Of a stretch of DNA of 64,000 nucleotides, positions 26,455 to 34,734 are shown one piece after another. The translations under genes were made by a program, and so were the position numbers. The stretch is taken from NCBI RefSeq assembly GCF_019131995.1, contig NZ_JAHONA010000002.1, forward strand, positions 62,001 through 126,000, in the 5' to 3' direction. Origin of the DNA: Collinsella aerofaciens. GTDB lineage: Bacteria > Actinomycetota > Coriobacteriia > Coriobacteriales > Coriobacteriaceae. Every line of letters starts with the position of its first letter. The stretch's first letter is position 1. Below the pieces are notes generated by a model. That model saw only the letters and a list, made by a program, of their open reading frames with translations. It did no database searches and was not told the DNA's origin.

Positions 26455-26656
26455 TGGACAGTTAGTTCAGATACGTATAAGACGGCGGGCGTTCGAGGCG
26501 TTTCTAAGGGCTTTCGAGGGTGATTTGAGGGTAAATATGCGGCGGTCGTACTCGAAAGCGATGAGCTTTGGGCAGTATGGCGTTCGCCGGGGAGCTCAGA
26601 AGGCTCAGAACGGCCTTTGGAGCTTTAAAAAAATACGTATCTGAACTAATTGTCCA
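26455..26656. repeat. 202-bp element with TGGACAGTTAGTTC terminal inverted repeats (copy 2)
   Basis: The ends TGGACAGTTAGTTCAGATAC and GTATCTGAACTAATTGTCCA differ by one base over 24 after inversion. The interior differs wholly from copy 1. Bases 26292-26454 between the nuclease start and this element show nothing recognisable. Confidence 0.8.
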
Positions 26657-26679
26657 GGGAAGGTTGTCGAGGGGTAGAA

Positions 26680-26709
26680 AAAGGGTCGGAAGCGAGCTTC
26701 CGACCCTTT
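26680..26709 (-). terminator. Terminator of prs
   Basis: AAAGGGTCGGAAGC pairs perfectly with GCTTCCGACCCTTT (14 bp, 2-nt loop region) and has a T tract on the minus strand. It lies 34 bases after the prs stop. Confidence 0.88.
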
Positions 26710-26742
26710 AAAAACACCAAAGATGATGAGATGCACGCTGGA

Positions 26743-27729
26743 TTACAGCGCGAAGTCGCCGCCGACGAGCGTGGAGACGGGCTCCTCGTGGTAAACGGCG
26801 GAGATGGCCTGAGCGAACTCCTCGGCGACCGAGATGGTCTTGATTTTGCCGCCGACCTCGACGGGAATGGCGTCGGTGACGAGGCACTCGACGATCGGGG
26901 CGTCGTTCAGACGCTCGATGGCCGGACCGGAGAAGATGCCGTGGGTGGCGCAGACGTAGATGTCGCCAGCGCCCATAGCCTTGAGCTCCTTGACGTTGGC
27001 GCACAGGGTGCCAGCGGTGTCGATCATGTCGTCGTTGATGATGCAGGTCTTGCCCTTGATGTCACCGATGATGCCCATGACCTCGGCGGCGTTGTGGCGC
27101 GGACGGCCCTTGTGGGCGATGGCCAGGTCGCAGCCGAGCATGTCGGACAGCTTCTTGGCGGCCTTGGCGCGGCCCACATCGGGGGAGACGACAACCAGGT
27201 TGTCGGTGTCGAAGTGCATGTCGTTGTAGTACTGGCCAAACAGCGGCAGCGCGGACAGGTGGTTAACCGGGATATCGAAGAAGCCCTGAATCTGGCCCTG
27301 GTGCAGGTCGAGGGTGATGATGCGGTTGACGCCAGCGCGCTCGAGCAGGTTGGCGACGAGGCGGGCGGTGATGGGCTCGCGCGGGCCGGCCTTGCGGTCC
27401 TGGCGGGCATAGCCGTAGTGGGTGATGACGGCGGTGATGGAGCGGGCGGATGCGCGCTTGGCAGCGTCGGTGGCGATGAGCAGCTCCATGAGCATGTCGT
27501 TGACGTTGCCGCCGGCCACGGACTGAATCAGGAAGACGTCGGCGCCGCGGACGGTCTCGTCGTAGCGGGCGTAAATCTCACCATTGGCGAACTGCTTTAG
27601 CGTAAGGCCCGAAAGCTCGACCCCAAGGTACTCAGCGATCTTCTGAGCGAGGGGACGGTTGGAGGAACCGGAATACACGCGGATGGACTTGCGCATATTC
27701 TCCGACTTCTCGGGATCATTAATCGGCAT
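26743..27729 (-). CDS. prs: Ribose-phosphate pyrophosphokinase
   Basis: Makes PRPP from ribose 5-phosphate and ATP, feeding purF and other pathways. The 328-residue length is normal with a ten-residue N-terminal extension. Signatures are GSSNRPLAQKIAEYLGVEL, FANGEIYARYDETVRGADVF, the ATP site YARQDRK, the divalent-ion histidine in DLHQGQIQGFF, and the PRPP loop CIINDDMIDTAGTL (usual form D-D-M-I-D-T-A/G-G-T). AAAGGAGAAGG precedes the ATG at 27729. It lies downstream of glmU, with a terminator between them. Confidence 0.95.
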   Translation of the reverse strand: MPINDPEKSENMRKSIRVYSGSSNRPLAQKIAEYLGVELSGLTLKQFANGEIYARYDETVRGADVFLIQSVAGGNVNDMLMELLIATDAAKRASARSITAVITHYGYARQDRKAGPREPITARLVANLLERAGVNRIITLDLHQGQIQGFFDIPVNHLSALPLFGQYYNDMHFDTDNLVVVSPDVGRAKAAKKLSDMLGCDLAIAHKGRPRHNAAEVMGIIGDIKGKTCIINDDMIDTAGTLCANVKELKAMGAGDIYVCATHGIFSGPAIERLNDAPIVECLVTDAIPVEVGGKIKTISVAEEFAQAISAVYHEEPVSTLVGGDFAL

Positions 27730-27870
27730 TACCCTTCTCCTTTATATCGAATGCCATATAGATGCCTTGTTGCATTGTAACCGCGCGGCGGGGTTTATCG
27801 AGTCTTGATAACGTCTTTACCGTCAACGGACACGAACCGACCACTCATCCGGCCGCGCAGGTCAGCATAG

Positions 27871-27903
27871 AAAAAGGAGCCGTCCCCACGGAAGCGGCTC
27901 CTT
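27871..27903 (-). terminator. Terminator of glmU
   Basis: AAGGAGCCG pairs with CGGCTCCTT around 12 nt, with AAAAA on the distal side that becomes a T tract on the minus strand. It is 18 bases past the glmU stop. Confidence 0.8.
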
Positions 27904-27920
27904 AGATGCTTGGTAAAACG

Positions 27921-29333
27921 TTATACCTCGTCGTCCTCGTGCAGGCGGCGGCGATAATCGGCGGCCCAGCCCTCAATATTTACCTGACGGGCGCGGCCCA
28001 GACCGAGTGCGTCTGCCGGGACCGGCTCAGTGATGACGGAGCCGGCGGCCACGAGCGCGCCGTCGCCAATCTGGGCGGGCGCGACCATCATGGTATCGGA
28101 ACCGATGAAGGCATCCTTGCCGATGACGGTTTTGTGCTTGTGTACGCCGTCGTAGTTGCAGGTGATGGAGCCGGCGCCCACGTTGACGCCGGAGCCCATG
28201 GTCGTGTCGCCGATGTAGGACAGGTGCGGCACCTTGGAGCCCTCGCCGATCGTGGACTTCTTGATCTCCACGTGCGTGCCGGCCTTGGAGCCGTCGAGCA
28301 TGTGGGTACCCGGGCGCAGGTAGGCGCGCGGGCCGCAGTCGACGCCGTTCTCGATGACGGCCTCGATGGCGATGGTCTCATCGATGATGCAGCCGCTGCC
28401 GACGGTGGTGTCGGTGAGACGGCTGTTGGGGCCGAGCTGGCACTCCTCGCCCACGGTGACGTGGCCGATCAGGTGCGTCTGCGGCCACACGACGGTGTCG
28501 CGGCCGATGGTGGCGTCGGGGCCGATCCAGGCCTGCGTGGGGTCGATGAAGGTAACGCCCTCGGCCATCCAGTGCTCGTTGATGCGGTCGCGCGCGATGG
28601 CGGTGAGCTGCGCGAGCTGGATGCGGCTGTTGACGCCCAGGCCGTCGCGGTAGTCATCGCAGTGGAAGATGGAGACTGCCTGGCCGTGGCCCTTGAGGAT
28701 CTCGAGCATGTCGGGCAGATAGTACTCGGACTGCGCGTTGTCGTTGCCGATCTCGTCAATGTGCGCGGCGAGCTGCGCGCCGTCGAAGGCGTAGCAGCCG
28801 GCGTTGCACTCGAGCAGCGTGGCGGCCTGCTCGGGTGTGCAGTCCTTCTGCTCGATGATGCGTTCGATCTGGCCGTCGGCACCCAGCTTGATGCGGCCGT
28901 AGCCGAAGGGGTCGGGCGGGGTCATGGTCATGACGGTGCAGGCGAGCTCGCCGGTGGCGACGGTCTGCGCGAACTTGGCGACGGTGTCGGCGGTGATGAG
29001 CGGCAGGTCGCCGTTGAGCACGACGACGGGGCCTTGCGTGATGCCGCAGGCCTCGAGCGCGACTTTCACGGCGTGACCGGTGCCCAGGCGCTCGGTCTGC
29101 TCAACGCACTCGACCTTGGTGGCGCTGTTGGCATAGGCGCCGTCGATGAGGGCGCGCATCTCGTCGGCGTGGCTGCCGATGACGACCACGACGCGGCTGC
29201 AGCCGGCCTTGATGGTGGCGTCGACGATCCACTGGACCATGGGCTTGCCCAGGATCTTGTGCGAAACCTTGCAGTGGTTCGACTTCATGCGGGTGCCCTC
29301 GCCGGCAGCGAGGATAATTGCGGTTGCGTCCAT
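27921..29333 (-). CDS. glmU: Bifunctional UDP-GlcNAc pyrophosphorylase / glucosamine-1-phosphate N-acetyltransferase
   Basis: Makes UDP-GlcNAc for peptidoglycan and surface polymers. The N-terminal pyrophosphorylase has AIILAAGEGTRMKS and VVLNGDLPLIT. The C-terminal acetyltransferase has left-handed beta-helix hexapeptide repeats (ATIGRDTVVWPQTHLIG, KAGTHVEIKKSTIGEGSKVP and on). The 470-residue length is typical. The ATG at 29333 follows AGGAG; upstream in-frame codons are rejected as they overlap the divergent ECF gene's leader. It is divergent from the ECF operon and shares a 190-base gap. Confidence 0.95.
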   Translation of the reverse strand: MDATAIILAAGEGTRMKSNHCKVSHKILGKPMVQWIVDATIKAGCSRVVVVIGSHADEMRALIDGAYANSATKVECVEQTERLGTGHAVKVALEACGITQGPVVVLNGDLPLITADTVAKFAQTVATGELACTVMTMTPPDPFGYGRIKLGADGQIERIIEQKDCTPEQAATLLECNAGCYAFDGAQLAAHIDEIGNDNAQSEYYLPDMLEILKGHGQAVSIFHCDDYRDGLGVNSRIQLAQLTAIARDRINEHWMAEGVTFIDPTQAWIGPDATIGRDTVVWPQTHLIGHVTVGEECQLGPNSRLTDTTVGSGCIIDETIAIEAVIENGVDCGPRAYLRPGTHMLDGSKAGTHVEIKKSTIGEGSKVPHLSYIGDTTMGSGVNVGAGSITCNYDGVHKHKTVIGKDAFIGSDTMMVAPAQIGDGALVAAGSVITEPVPADALGLGRARQVNIEGWAADYRRRLHEDDEV

Positions 29334-29526
29334 GTGATCTCCTGTTACGTTATAGAGACGTGTGTTTGGAAACGATACACGGCGCAATATGATACCGCAG
29401 GCATATGTTGAGCGCGTAGCGATTGGCTCATGGCGGCCGATGTCGGTGCCGCCGGCGTGGCGTTTGCGCTGCTTGCGTGCGGCGTTGGCGGTGCTGCGGA
29501 GCTGTCGTTTGAGCGAGGGGACGGGG

Positions 29527-30420
29527 GTGCCCGTGGACAACATACAAGAGGAGTTTGGCGGCGAGCCCGTCGCGGCATTCTCGATGTCGCATCCGGCTGT
29601 GCCGGCCCTCTACATGGTGCTGACGCTGGGGCTCACCATGTTCTCGATGCAGCCGGTGCTGATTGCGCTGTCACTTGCGGGCGGGCTGGCGTATGGATTT
29701 GCGACGCGCGGGGCTGCCCGCACGCTGGGCGCACTCCGCTGGCAGCTGCCGGTGATTTTGATTATCGCGCTGGTCAATCCGCTGTTTAGCGCCTCGGGCT
29801 CGACGGAGCTGTTCCGTATTGGCATGCGCGCGGTGTATCTGGAAAGCATGGTATACGGCCTGTGCATGGGCGGGCTGTTTGTGGCGAGCGTGCTGTGGTT
29901 TGAGGCCGCGGCGTCGATGCTCGAATACGACAAGGTGCTCGCGCTGCTGGGCAATGCCGCACCGGTGATTGCGCTCATGATCTCGATGTGCATGAGGCTT
30001 ATCCCGCAGTTTTTACGCCGCGGTCGTACGGTGCTGGCGGTGCAGGATGCGATTGATGTGCCGGGCCGCGCGCCCACCGATCCCGTGCGATCGCGCCTGC
30101 GGGCGTCGAGCGTGTTGATGGGCTGGGGCATGGAAGATTCGCTGGAGCGCGCGGACGCCATGCGCTCCCGTGGGTGGGGCGCCGCGACGCGTCGAACGAC
30201 GTATGCGCGGTATCGGCTGGGGCGCGGCGATGTTGCCGCGCTGGTTGGACTTGCGCTGTTTGGCATGGCCACGACGGCAGTGGCGTGGACTGCGACGATG
30301 CAGTATTCGTTTTACCCGCAACTATCGGTGCCGGCGCCGTGGCTGGGCTATGTCGTGTACGCTGCCTGGATGATGCTGCCTTGCGCGTCGCACGCGATTG
30401 ATGAGAAGAGGTTTGGCTGA
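29527..30420 (+). CDS. ecfT: ECF transporter transmembrane (T) component
   Basis: The 297-residue membrane protein couples the ATPases to the substrate-binding S component in an energy-coupling-factor importer. There are five or six hydrophobic segments. The coupling-helix pattern appears as AVQDAIDVPGRA and the ARG-like SMEDSLERADAMRSRGWG, both typical of EcfT/CbiQ. GTG at 29527, or at 29533, are the candidate starts after GAGGGG; 29527 has better spacing. The frame is open farther upstream, so the start is uncertain. Its stop overlaps the ATPase start by one base. Confidence 0.88.
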   Translation: MPVDNIQEEFGGEPVAAFSMSHPAVPALYMVLTLGLTMFSMQPVLIALSLAGGLAYGFATRGAARTLGALRWQLPVILIIALVNPLFSASGSTELFRIGMRAVYLESMVYGLCMGGLFVASVLWFEAAASMLEYDKVLALLGNAAPVIALMISMCMRLIPQFLRRGRTVLAVQDAIDVPGRAPTDPVRSRLRASSVLMGWGMEDSLERADAMRSRGWGAATRRTTYARYRLGRGDVAALVGLALFGMATTAVAWTATMQYSFYPQLSVPAPWLGYVVYAAWMMLPCASHAIDEKRFG

Positions 30421-32063
30421 TGGCTCGGTTGGATAGGAGCTCGGCGGCGGGTGTGGCATATGGCTCGGCCGCGCCGGCGATTGAGGTGCGAGGCCTTAGT
30501 TTTGCCTATCCCGGGGCCGAGGCACCGGTGCTCGAGGGGCTTGATTGGCGTGTTTCCCAAGGTGCGTTTGCACTGCTTGTTGGCGGTACCGGTTCGGGCA
30601 AGTCGACGCTGCTGTCGCTGCTCAAGCCCGAGATCGCGCCGGCGGGTACGCGCTCCGGCGAGCTGCGCGTGCTGGGCGAGCCCGTCGCCGACATGGATGT
30701 GCGGGCATCGGCGGAGCGCGTGGGCTATGTGTTCCAGGATCCCGAGAACCAGATCGTGTGCGAAACCGTGTGGCACGAGATGGCGTTTGGCCTGGAAAAC
30801 TTGGGGCTAGCACGTGATGAGATGCGCCGTCGCGTAGCTGAGACCAGCTATTTCTTTGGGCTGGAAGATTGGCTTCACCGCGATACTGACACGCTTTCGG
30901 GTGGTCGCAAACAGTTGCTGTCGTTGGCGGCCGTTCTGGCGTTGCGCCCGCGCGTGCTGCTGCTCGACGAGCCCACGTCTCAGCTTGATCCGGTTGCGGA
31001 GAAGAATTTCCTGCACGCGCTGTTTCGTGTGAATCGCGAGCTGGGCTGCACGGTTGTTGTGGCGACGCATCAGCCGCGGCCGATGCTCGAGTATGCGACG
31101 TGTACGTACCGGATTGAGGGCGGTCGCGTGCGCGAGGTGGCGGATATGTCTTCTTTGGGACGCCGAGAATCGCTGTTTTCCGATGACATGTTGGGGTGGG
31201 GTGCCATCCGATGTGCAAAAAACGGAGTATTCAGCAGGCGTGAGGACAATTTGGGTTCTCTGGAGCCGCCCGGGGACGTATCGAGCGCGAAAAAAAGTTC
31301 GGAATTGGACAAATCGTCCGAATTTGTGGCGCAAACGTCGCTCGAGAACGGCTCGGAAGCCTTCTCGCGCACGGATGGAAGCAGAATACTCCAAAAAATG
31401 CACGGCGGGTCGGCTACCACCCTGTCGGAAGGCTGGTTTCGCTACGATCGAGCGTCCGGCTGGGTGTTGCGTGGGCTCGATGCGTCGTTTTCGGCCGGTG
31501 CGGTGCATGCGGTTGTTGGCGGTAACGGCTGCGGCAAGTCGACGATGCTCTCGGTGCTGGCGAAGACCGCCAAGCTGCAGCGCGGCCGCATGGTGCGCGG
31601 AGCGGCCTCGGCGGCGCTGCTGCCTCAGAATCCCAAAGCATTGCTGGTTGCCGAGACGGTTCGCGATGAGCTGATGGAATGGGCCTCGACCTGCGGATAT
31701 GACGAGAACTTGGCGCGGGAGCGTGCGGCGAGCTTGGGGTTGTCGGGTCTGGATGGACGCCATCCGTACGATCTTTCGGGCGGGCAGCGTCAACTGCTTG
31801 CATTGGCAAAACTGCTGCTAATCGGCCCCGAACTGCTATTGCTCGATGAGCCCACCAAGGGTCTAGACCTGTTCAGCCGCCGCATCATCGCCCGCGCCCT
31901 GCGTGACCATGCGAAGGCTGGCGGCACCGTCATCATGGCTACGCACGATTTGGACTTTGCCGAGCAGGTAGCCGACGACGTCGTCATGATGTTTGACGGC
32001 GAGATTGCCTGCATGGAGCCGCCGGCCGACTTCTTTGCCGATAACGTGTTTTATAGGGCGTGA
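30420..32063 (+). CDS. ecfA: ECF transporter double ATPase (EcfA1-EcfA2 fusion)
   Basis: A 547-residue protein with two ABC ATPase domains in one chain. Domain 1: Walker A GGTGSGKSTLLSLL (about residue 60), signature LSGGRKQ, Walker B VLLLDEPTSQLDP. Domain 2: GGNGCGKSTML (about residue 360), LSGGQRQ, LLLLDEPTKGLD. A linker of about 100 residues of low similarity (roughly 250-345) joins them. Such fused CbiO-like ATPases are known for ECF systems. The ATGA overlap with ecfT shows coupling. Confidence 0.93.
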   Translation: MARLDRSSAAGVAYGSAAPAIEVRGLSFAYPGAEAPVLEGLDWRVSQGAFALLVGGTGSGKSTLLSLLKPEIAPAGTRSGELRVLGEPVADMDVRASAERVGYVFQDPENQIVCETVWHEMAFGLENLGLARDEMRRRVAETSYFFGLEDWLHRDTDTLSGGRKQLLSLAAVLALRPRVLLLDEPTSQLDPVAEKNFLHALFRVNRELGCTVVVATHQPRPMLEYATCTYRIEGGRVREVADMSSLGRRESLFSDDMLGWGAIRCAKNGVFSRREDNLGSLEPPGDVSSAKKSSELDKSSEFVAQTSLENGSEAFSRTDGSRILQKMHGGSATTLSEGWFRYDRASGWVLRGLDASFSAGAVHAVVGGNGCGKSTMLSVLAKTAKLQRGRMVRGAASAALLPQNPKALLVAETVRDELMEWASTCGYDENLARERAASLGLSGLDGRHPYDLSGGQRQLLALAKLLLIGPELLLLDEPTKGLDLFSRRIIARALRDHAKAGGTVIMATHDLDFAEQVADDVVMMFDGEIACMEPPADFFADNVFYRA

Positions 32064-32067
32064 TGGG

Positions 32068-32781
32068 ATGACGGATTATCGCGTCGCGCGCTTGCTTGCA
32101 AAACTGGAGGTCCCGCTGTTGTTGGCGGTGCCGGCGGTGATGGCTGCCGCGTTGCTGTCGGGTGTTGAGCAGGCAGCATTGGCCATGCTGGTTGTGGTGG
32201 CGCTGGTGCTCGCGCTGTTCTTTGCGGGTTACGAGGCATCTCGTCCGGGTTTGCGCCAGATTATGCCCACGCTGGTTCTGGCAGCATTGGCCGCGGCGGG
32301 GCGCATCTTGTTTGGCCCCATTCCCGACTTTAAACCCGTGAGTGCCATCGCCATTATCGCGGGGGCGACGCTTGGTCGCCGCAATGGTTTTATGGTCGGT
32401 GCGTTGGCGGCGCTGACCAGCAATTTCTTTTTTGGGCAGGGCACGTGGACGCCGTGGCAGATGTATGCCTGGGGGCTCGTGGGATACGTTGGCGGTGCGC
32501 TGGCGCATGCCGGCGCTTTTGATCGCGCCGATGGCACCGTGCGTATGCCGGCGCTGCTGACCTACGGCTTTGCTTCGGGTTTGCTGTACGGCGTTGTGAT
32601 CAACGCCTACGACATTATCGGTTTTGTTCAACCGCTCACGTGGGCGGGTGCCATGGCACGTCTTGCCACGGCAGTGCCGTTCGATATCACACACGGCCTC
32701 GCGACCTGCGTGTTCTTGGCTGCCTTGTACAAGCCTTGGTGCCGTCGCATTAACCGTGTCGTCGTGAAATACGGGCTGTAA
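32068..32781 (+). CDS. ECF transporter substrate-binding (S) component
   Basis: The 237-residue membrane protein has six or so hydrophobic helices and the S-component pattern KPVSAIAIIAGATLGRRNGF, then SNFFFGQGTWTPWQMYAWGL. This motif is frequent in S proteins of Firmicutes and Actinobacteria assigned tentatively to cobalamin or a related vitamin, but I cannot prove the substrate. The ATG at 32068 lies four bases after the previous stop with GGG nearby. No riboswitch is visible before the operon. Confidence 0.8.
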   Translation: MTDYRVARLLAKLEVPLLLAVPAVMAAALLSGVEQAALAMLVVVALVLALFFAGYEASRPGLRQIMPTLVLAALAAAGRILFGPIPDFKPVSAIAIIAGATLGRRNGFMVGALAALTSNFFFGQGTWTPWQMYAWGLVGYVGGALAHAGAFDRADGTVRMPALLTYGFASGLLYGVVINAYDIIGFVQPLTWAGAMARLATAVPFDITHGLATCVFLAALYKPWCRRINRVVVKYGL

Positions 32782-32806
32782 GGCATTTCGCGTTCCCTCA
32801 CGAACT

Positions 32807-32867
32807 TGCGGTGGAATGGTTCTCGTTTTTGGCTATTTGCTGCCCAAACAGGAACTATTCCACCGCA
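32807..32867. repeat. Inverted repeat of the GCGGTGGAATRGTTCT family
   Basis: TGCGGTGGAATGGTTCT at 32807-32823 pairs with AGGAACTATTCCACCGCA at 32850-32867, around a 26-nt loop. It lies between two converging genes (the S component and xth) and may also serve as terminator. Confidence 0.75.
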
Positions 32868-32931
32868 CCTTATAGGGGGAGAGGGGTCACATGATCTGTT
32901 TTCCTCTGTCCCCTAGAGGAATTACTTGGGG

Positions 32932-33750
32932 CTAGAGCTCTAGCGTGAGGGTGACGGGGCAGTGGTCGCTGCCAAAGATGTCGCCGCGGATGCCGGTGTC
33001 GCGAACGTTGGCGGCGATCGAATCGCTTACCAGAAAGTAATCGATGCGCCAGCCGGCGTTGTTCTTGCGGGCATTAAAGCGATAGCTCCACCAGCTGTAG
33101 ACGCCCTCGACGTCGGGGTTTGCCGCGCGCCAGGTATCGGTAAAGCCGGCGTTGAGCAGCTCGGTAAACTTGCCGCGTTCCTCGTCCGAAAAGCCTGCGT
33201 TGCCGCGGTTGGACTTGGGGTTCTTAAGGTCGATCTCCTCATGCGCCACGTTAAAGTCGCCGCAGGTTACGACGGGTTTGCCGGTCTCGCGCTCGAGCGC
33301 GTTCAAAAAGCCGCGGTAGGCATCGTCCCAGGCCATACGCACGTCGATGCGCGCGAGCTCATTTTGTGCGTTGGGCGTATAGACGTCGACAAACCAAAAC
33401 TTGTCGAACTCGAGCGCACAGACGCGGCCCTCGGTTGCGGCTTGGGCGACGAGCTCGGCCGCCTCGTTCTCGCCGGCGTAGGGTAGCAGTGCGTCGGCGT
33501 GCAGCACGCGCAGCGGTTCCTGGCGGCTAAAGACCGCAGTGCCCGAATAGCCTTTACGCTCGGCGTAGCTCCAGGTTTGGTGATAGCCGGGCAGGTCAAT
33601 ATCGACCTGGCCCTCCTGCAGCTTGGTCTCTTGCAACGCCAGGATATCGACGTCGAGTTCTTGCGCGATCTGGATAAAGCTCGGGTCCTTTTTGAGCACG
33701 GCGCGCAGGCCGTTGACGTTCCACGAGGCGAAAGTGTAAGTCTGAGGCAT
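32932..33750 (-). CDS. xth: Exodeoxyribonuclease III / AP endonuclease
   Basis: The 272-residue exonuclease III family protein acts in base-excision repair. The EEP-fold signatures are ASWNVNGLRAVLKK at the N terminus, LQETKLQEGQ with the metal-binding Glu, VVTCGDFNVAHEEIDL, and WRIDYFLVS...GSDHCPVTL at the C terminus with the catalytic His. The ExoA-type NPKSNRGNAGF stretch is present. It is transcribed alone, divergent from the sirtuin gene. Confidence 0.94.
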   Translation of the reverse strand: MPQTYTFASWNVNGLRAVLKKDPSFIQIAQELDVDILALQETKLQEGQVDIDLPGYHQTWSYAERKGYSGTAVFSRQEPLRVLHADALLPYAGENEAAELVAQAATEGRVCALEFDKFWFVDVYTPNAQNELARIDVRMAWDDAYRGFLNALERETGKPVVTCGDFNVAHEEIDLKNPKSNRGNAGFSDEERGKFTELLNAGFTDTWRAANPDVEGVYSWWSYRFNARKNNAGWRIDYFLVSDSIAANVRDTGIRGDIFGSDHCPVTLTLEL

Positions 33751-33886
33751 GGTGTCCTTTCGACGGGGTTGGCAGGCTTAAGATTAGCGCAACAGGGGCG
33801 GTGGTGGGCACCGCGCGTGCTGACCCAAAGGCCGCATGCTGGGACATCGCCCGACGCTGCCCGACCAACAAGGACGGAGGACTCAT

Positions 33887-34639
33887 ATGACGCAGGCAAT
33901 AACGGATCCCAAGCAGGCCTCCGCCGCGCTGGCGGAGCTGTTCGGCACCCATAAGCGCGTGGTCTTCTTTGGCGGCGCTGGTGTTTCCACGGCAAGTGGC
34001 ATTCCCGATTTCCGCAGCGTGGACGGCCTGTATCACCAGCAGTTTGCCTATCCGCCCGAGACCATGCTGTCGCATAGCTTTTACGAGGCGCATCCTGCGG
34101 AGTTCTTCGACTTTTACCGCACCAAGATGATCGCGCTCAACGCTAAACCCAACCGCTGCCACACCAAGCTGGCCGAGCTGGAGCGCGCCGGCAAGCTCGA
34201 CGCCGTGGTGACGCAAAATATCGACGGCCTGCATCAGATGGCCGGCTCACAGCGAGTGTTTGAGCTGCACGGATCGGTCCATCGCAACATTTGCCAGTCG
34301 TGCGGCGCGGTCTATAGCGCCGAGTGGATTTGCTCGCGCGAGCACGAGGATGCCGCGGGCGTGCCTGCGTGCCCCGCGTGCGGTGGCCGCATCAAGCCCG
34401 ATGTAGTGCTCTACGAAGAGCCGCTCGACGAGCATGTGTTGACCGGTGCCGTTGCCGCCATCGCCGCGGCCGATGCCCTCATTGTGGGTGGGACCTCGCT
34501 CGTGGTGTATCCGGCGGCGGGCCTTACGCGTTACTTTACCGGCGATACGCTGGCCATATGCAACCTTGCTCCCACCGATCAGGATGCAAATGCCGACCTG
34601 CTGATTTCTTGCGACATCGCGGCCGCGTTTGCGTTCTAG
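33887..34639 (+). CDS. cobB: NAD-dependent protein deacylase (sirtuin)
   Basis: The 250-residue Sir2 enzyme removes acetyl or other acyl groups from lysines. It has GGAGVSTASGIPDFRS, the catalytic-region TQNIDGLHQMAG and the His in LHGSVHRN, and four zinc cysteines (CQSC, then CPAC). The ATG at 33887 follows GGAGG at six bases; earlier in-frame codons have no RBS. No acetyltransferase is linked. The gene ends 95 bases before folPK and has its own probable promoter. Confidence 0.92.
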   Translation: MTQAITDPKQASAALAELFGTHKRVVFFGGAGVSTASGIPDFRSVDGLYHQQFAYPPETMLSHSFYEAHPAEFFDFYRTKMIALNAKPNRCHTKLAELERAGKLDAVVTQNIDGLHQMAGSQRVFELHGSVHRNICQSCGAVYSAEWICSREHEDAAGVPACPACGGRIKPDVVLYEEPLDEHVLTGAVAAIAAADALIVGGTSLVVYPAAGLTRYFTGDTLAICNLAPTDQDANADLLISCDIAAAFAF

Positions 34640-34653
34640 CCCGCGCGCGCGGA

Positions 34654-34659
34654 TACAAT
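34654..34659 (+). promoter_or_regulatory. Possible -10 box of the folPK gene
   Basis: TACAAT lies 75 bases upstream of the fusion gene, in the gap after the sirtuin. The -35 region is GC-rich and unclear. Confidence 0.3.
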
Positions 34660-34734
34660 AGAAAGACTGAGTGCAAAGCGACCCCGCCGCCAGCTCCCCA
34701 AGCTCGGCGGCGTGGGCATTTTAGGAGGATGTTC

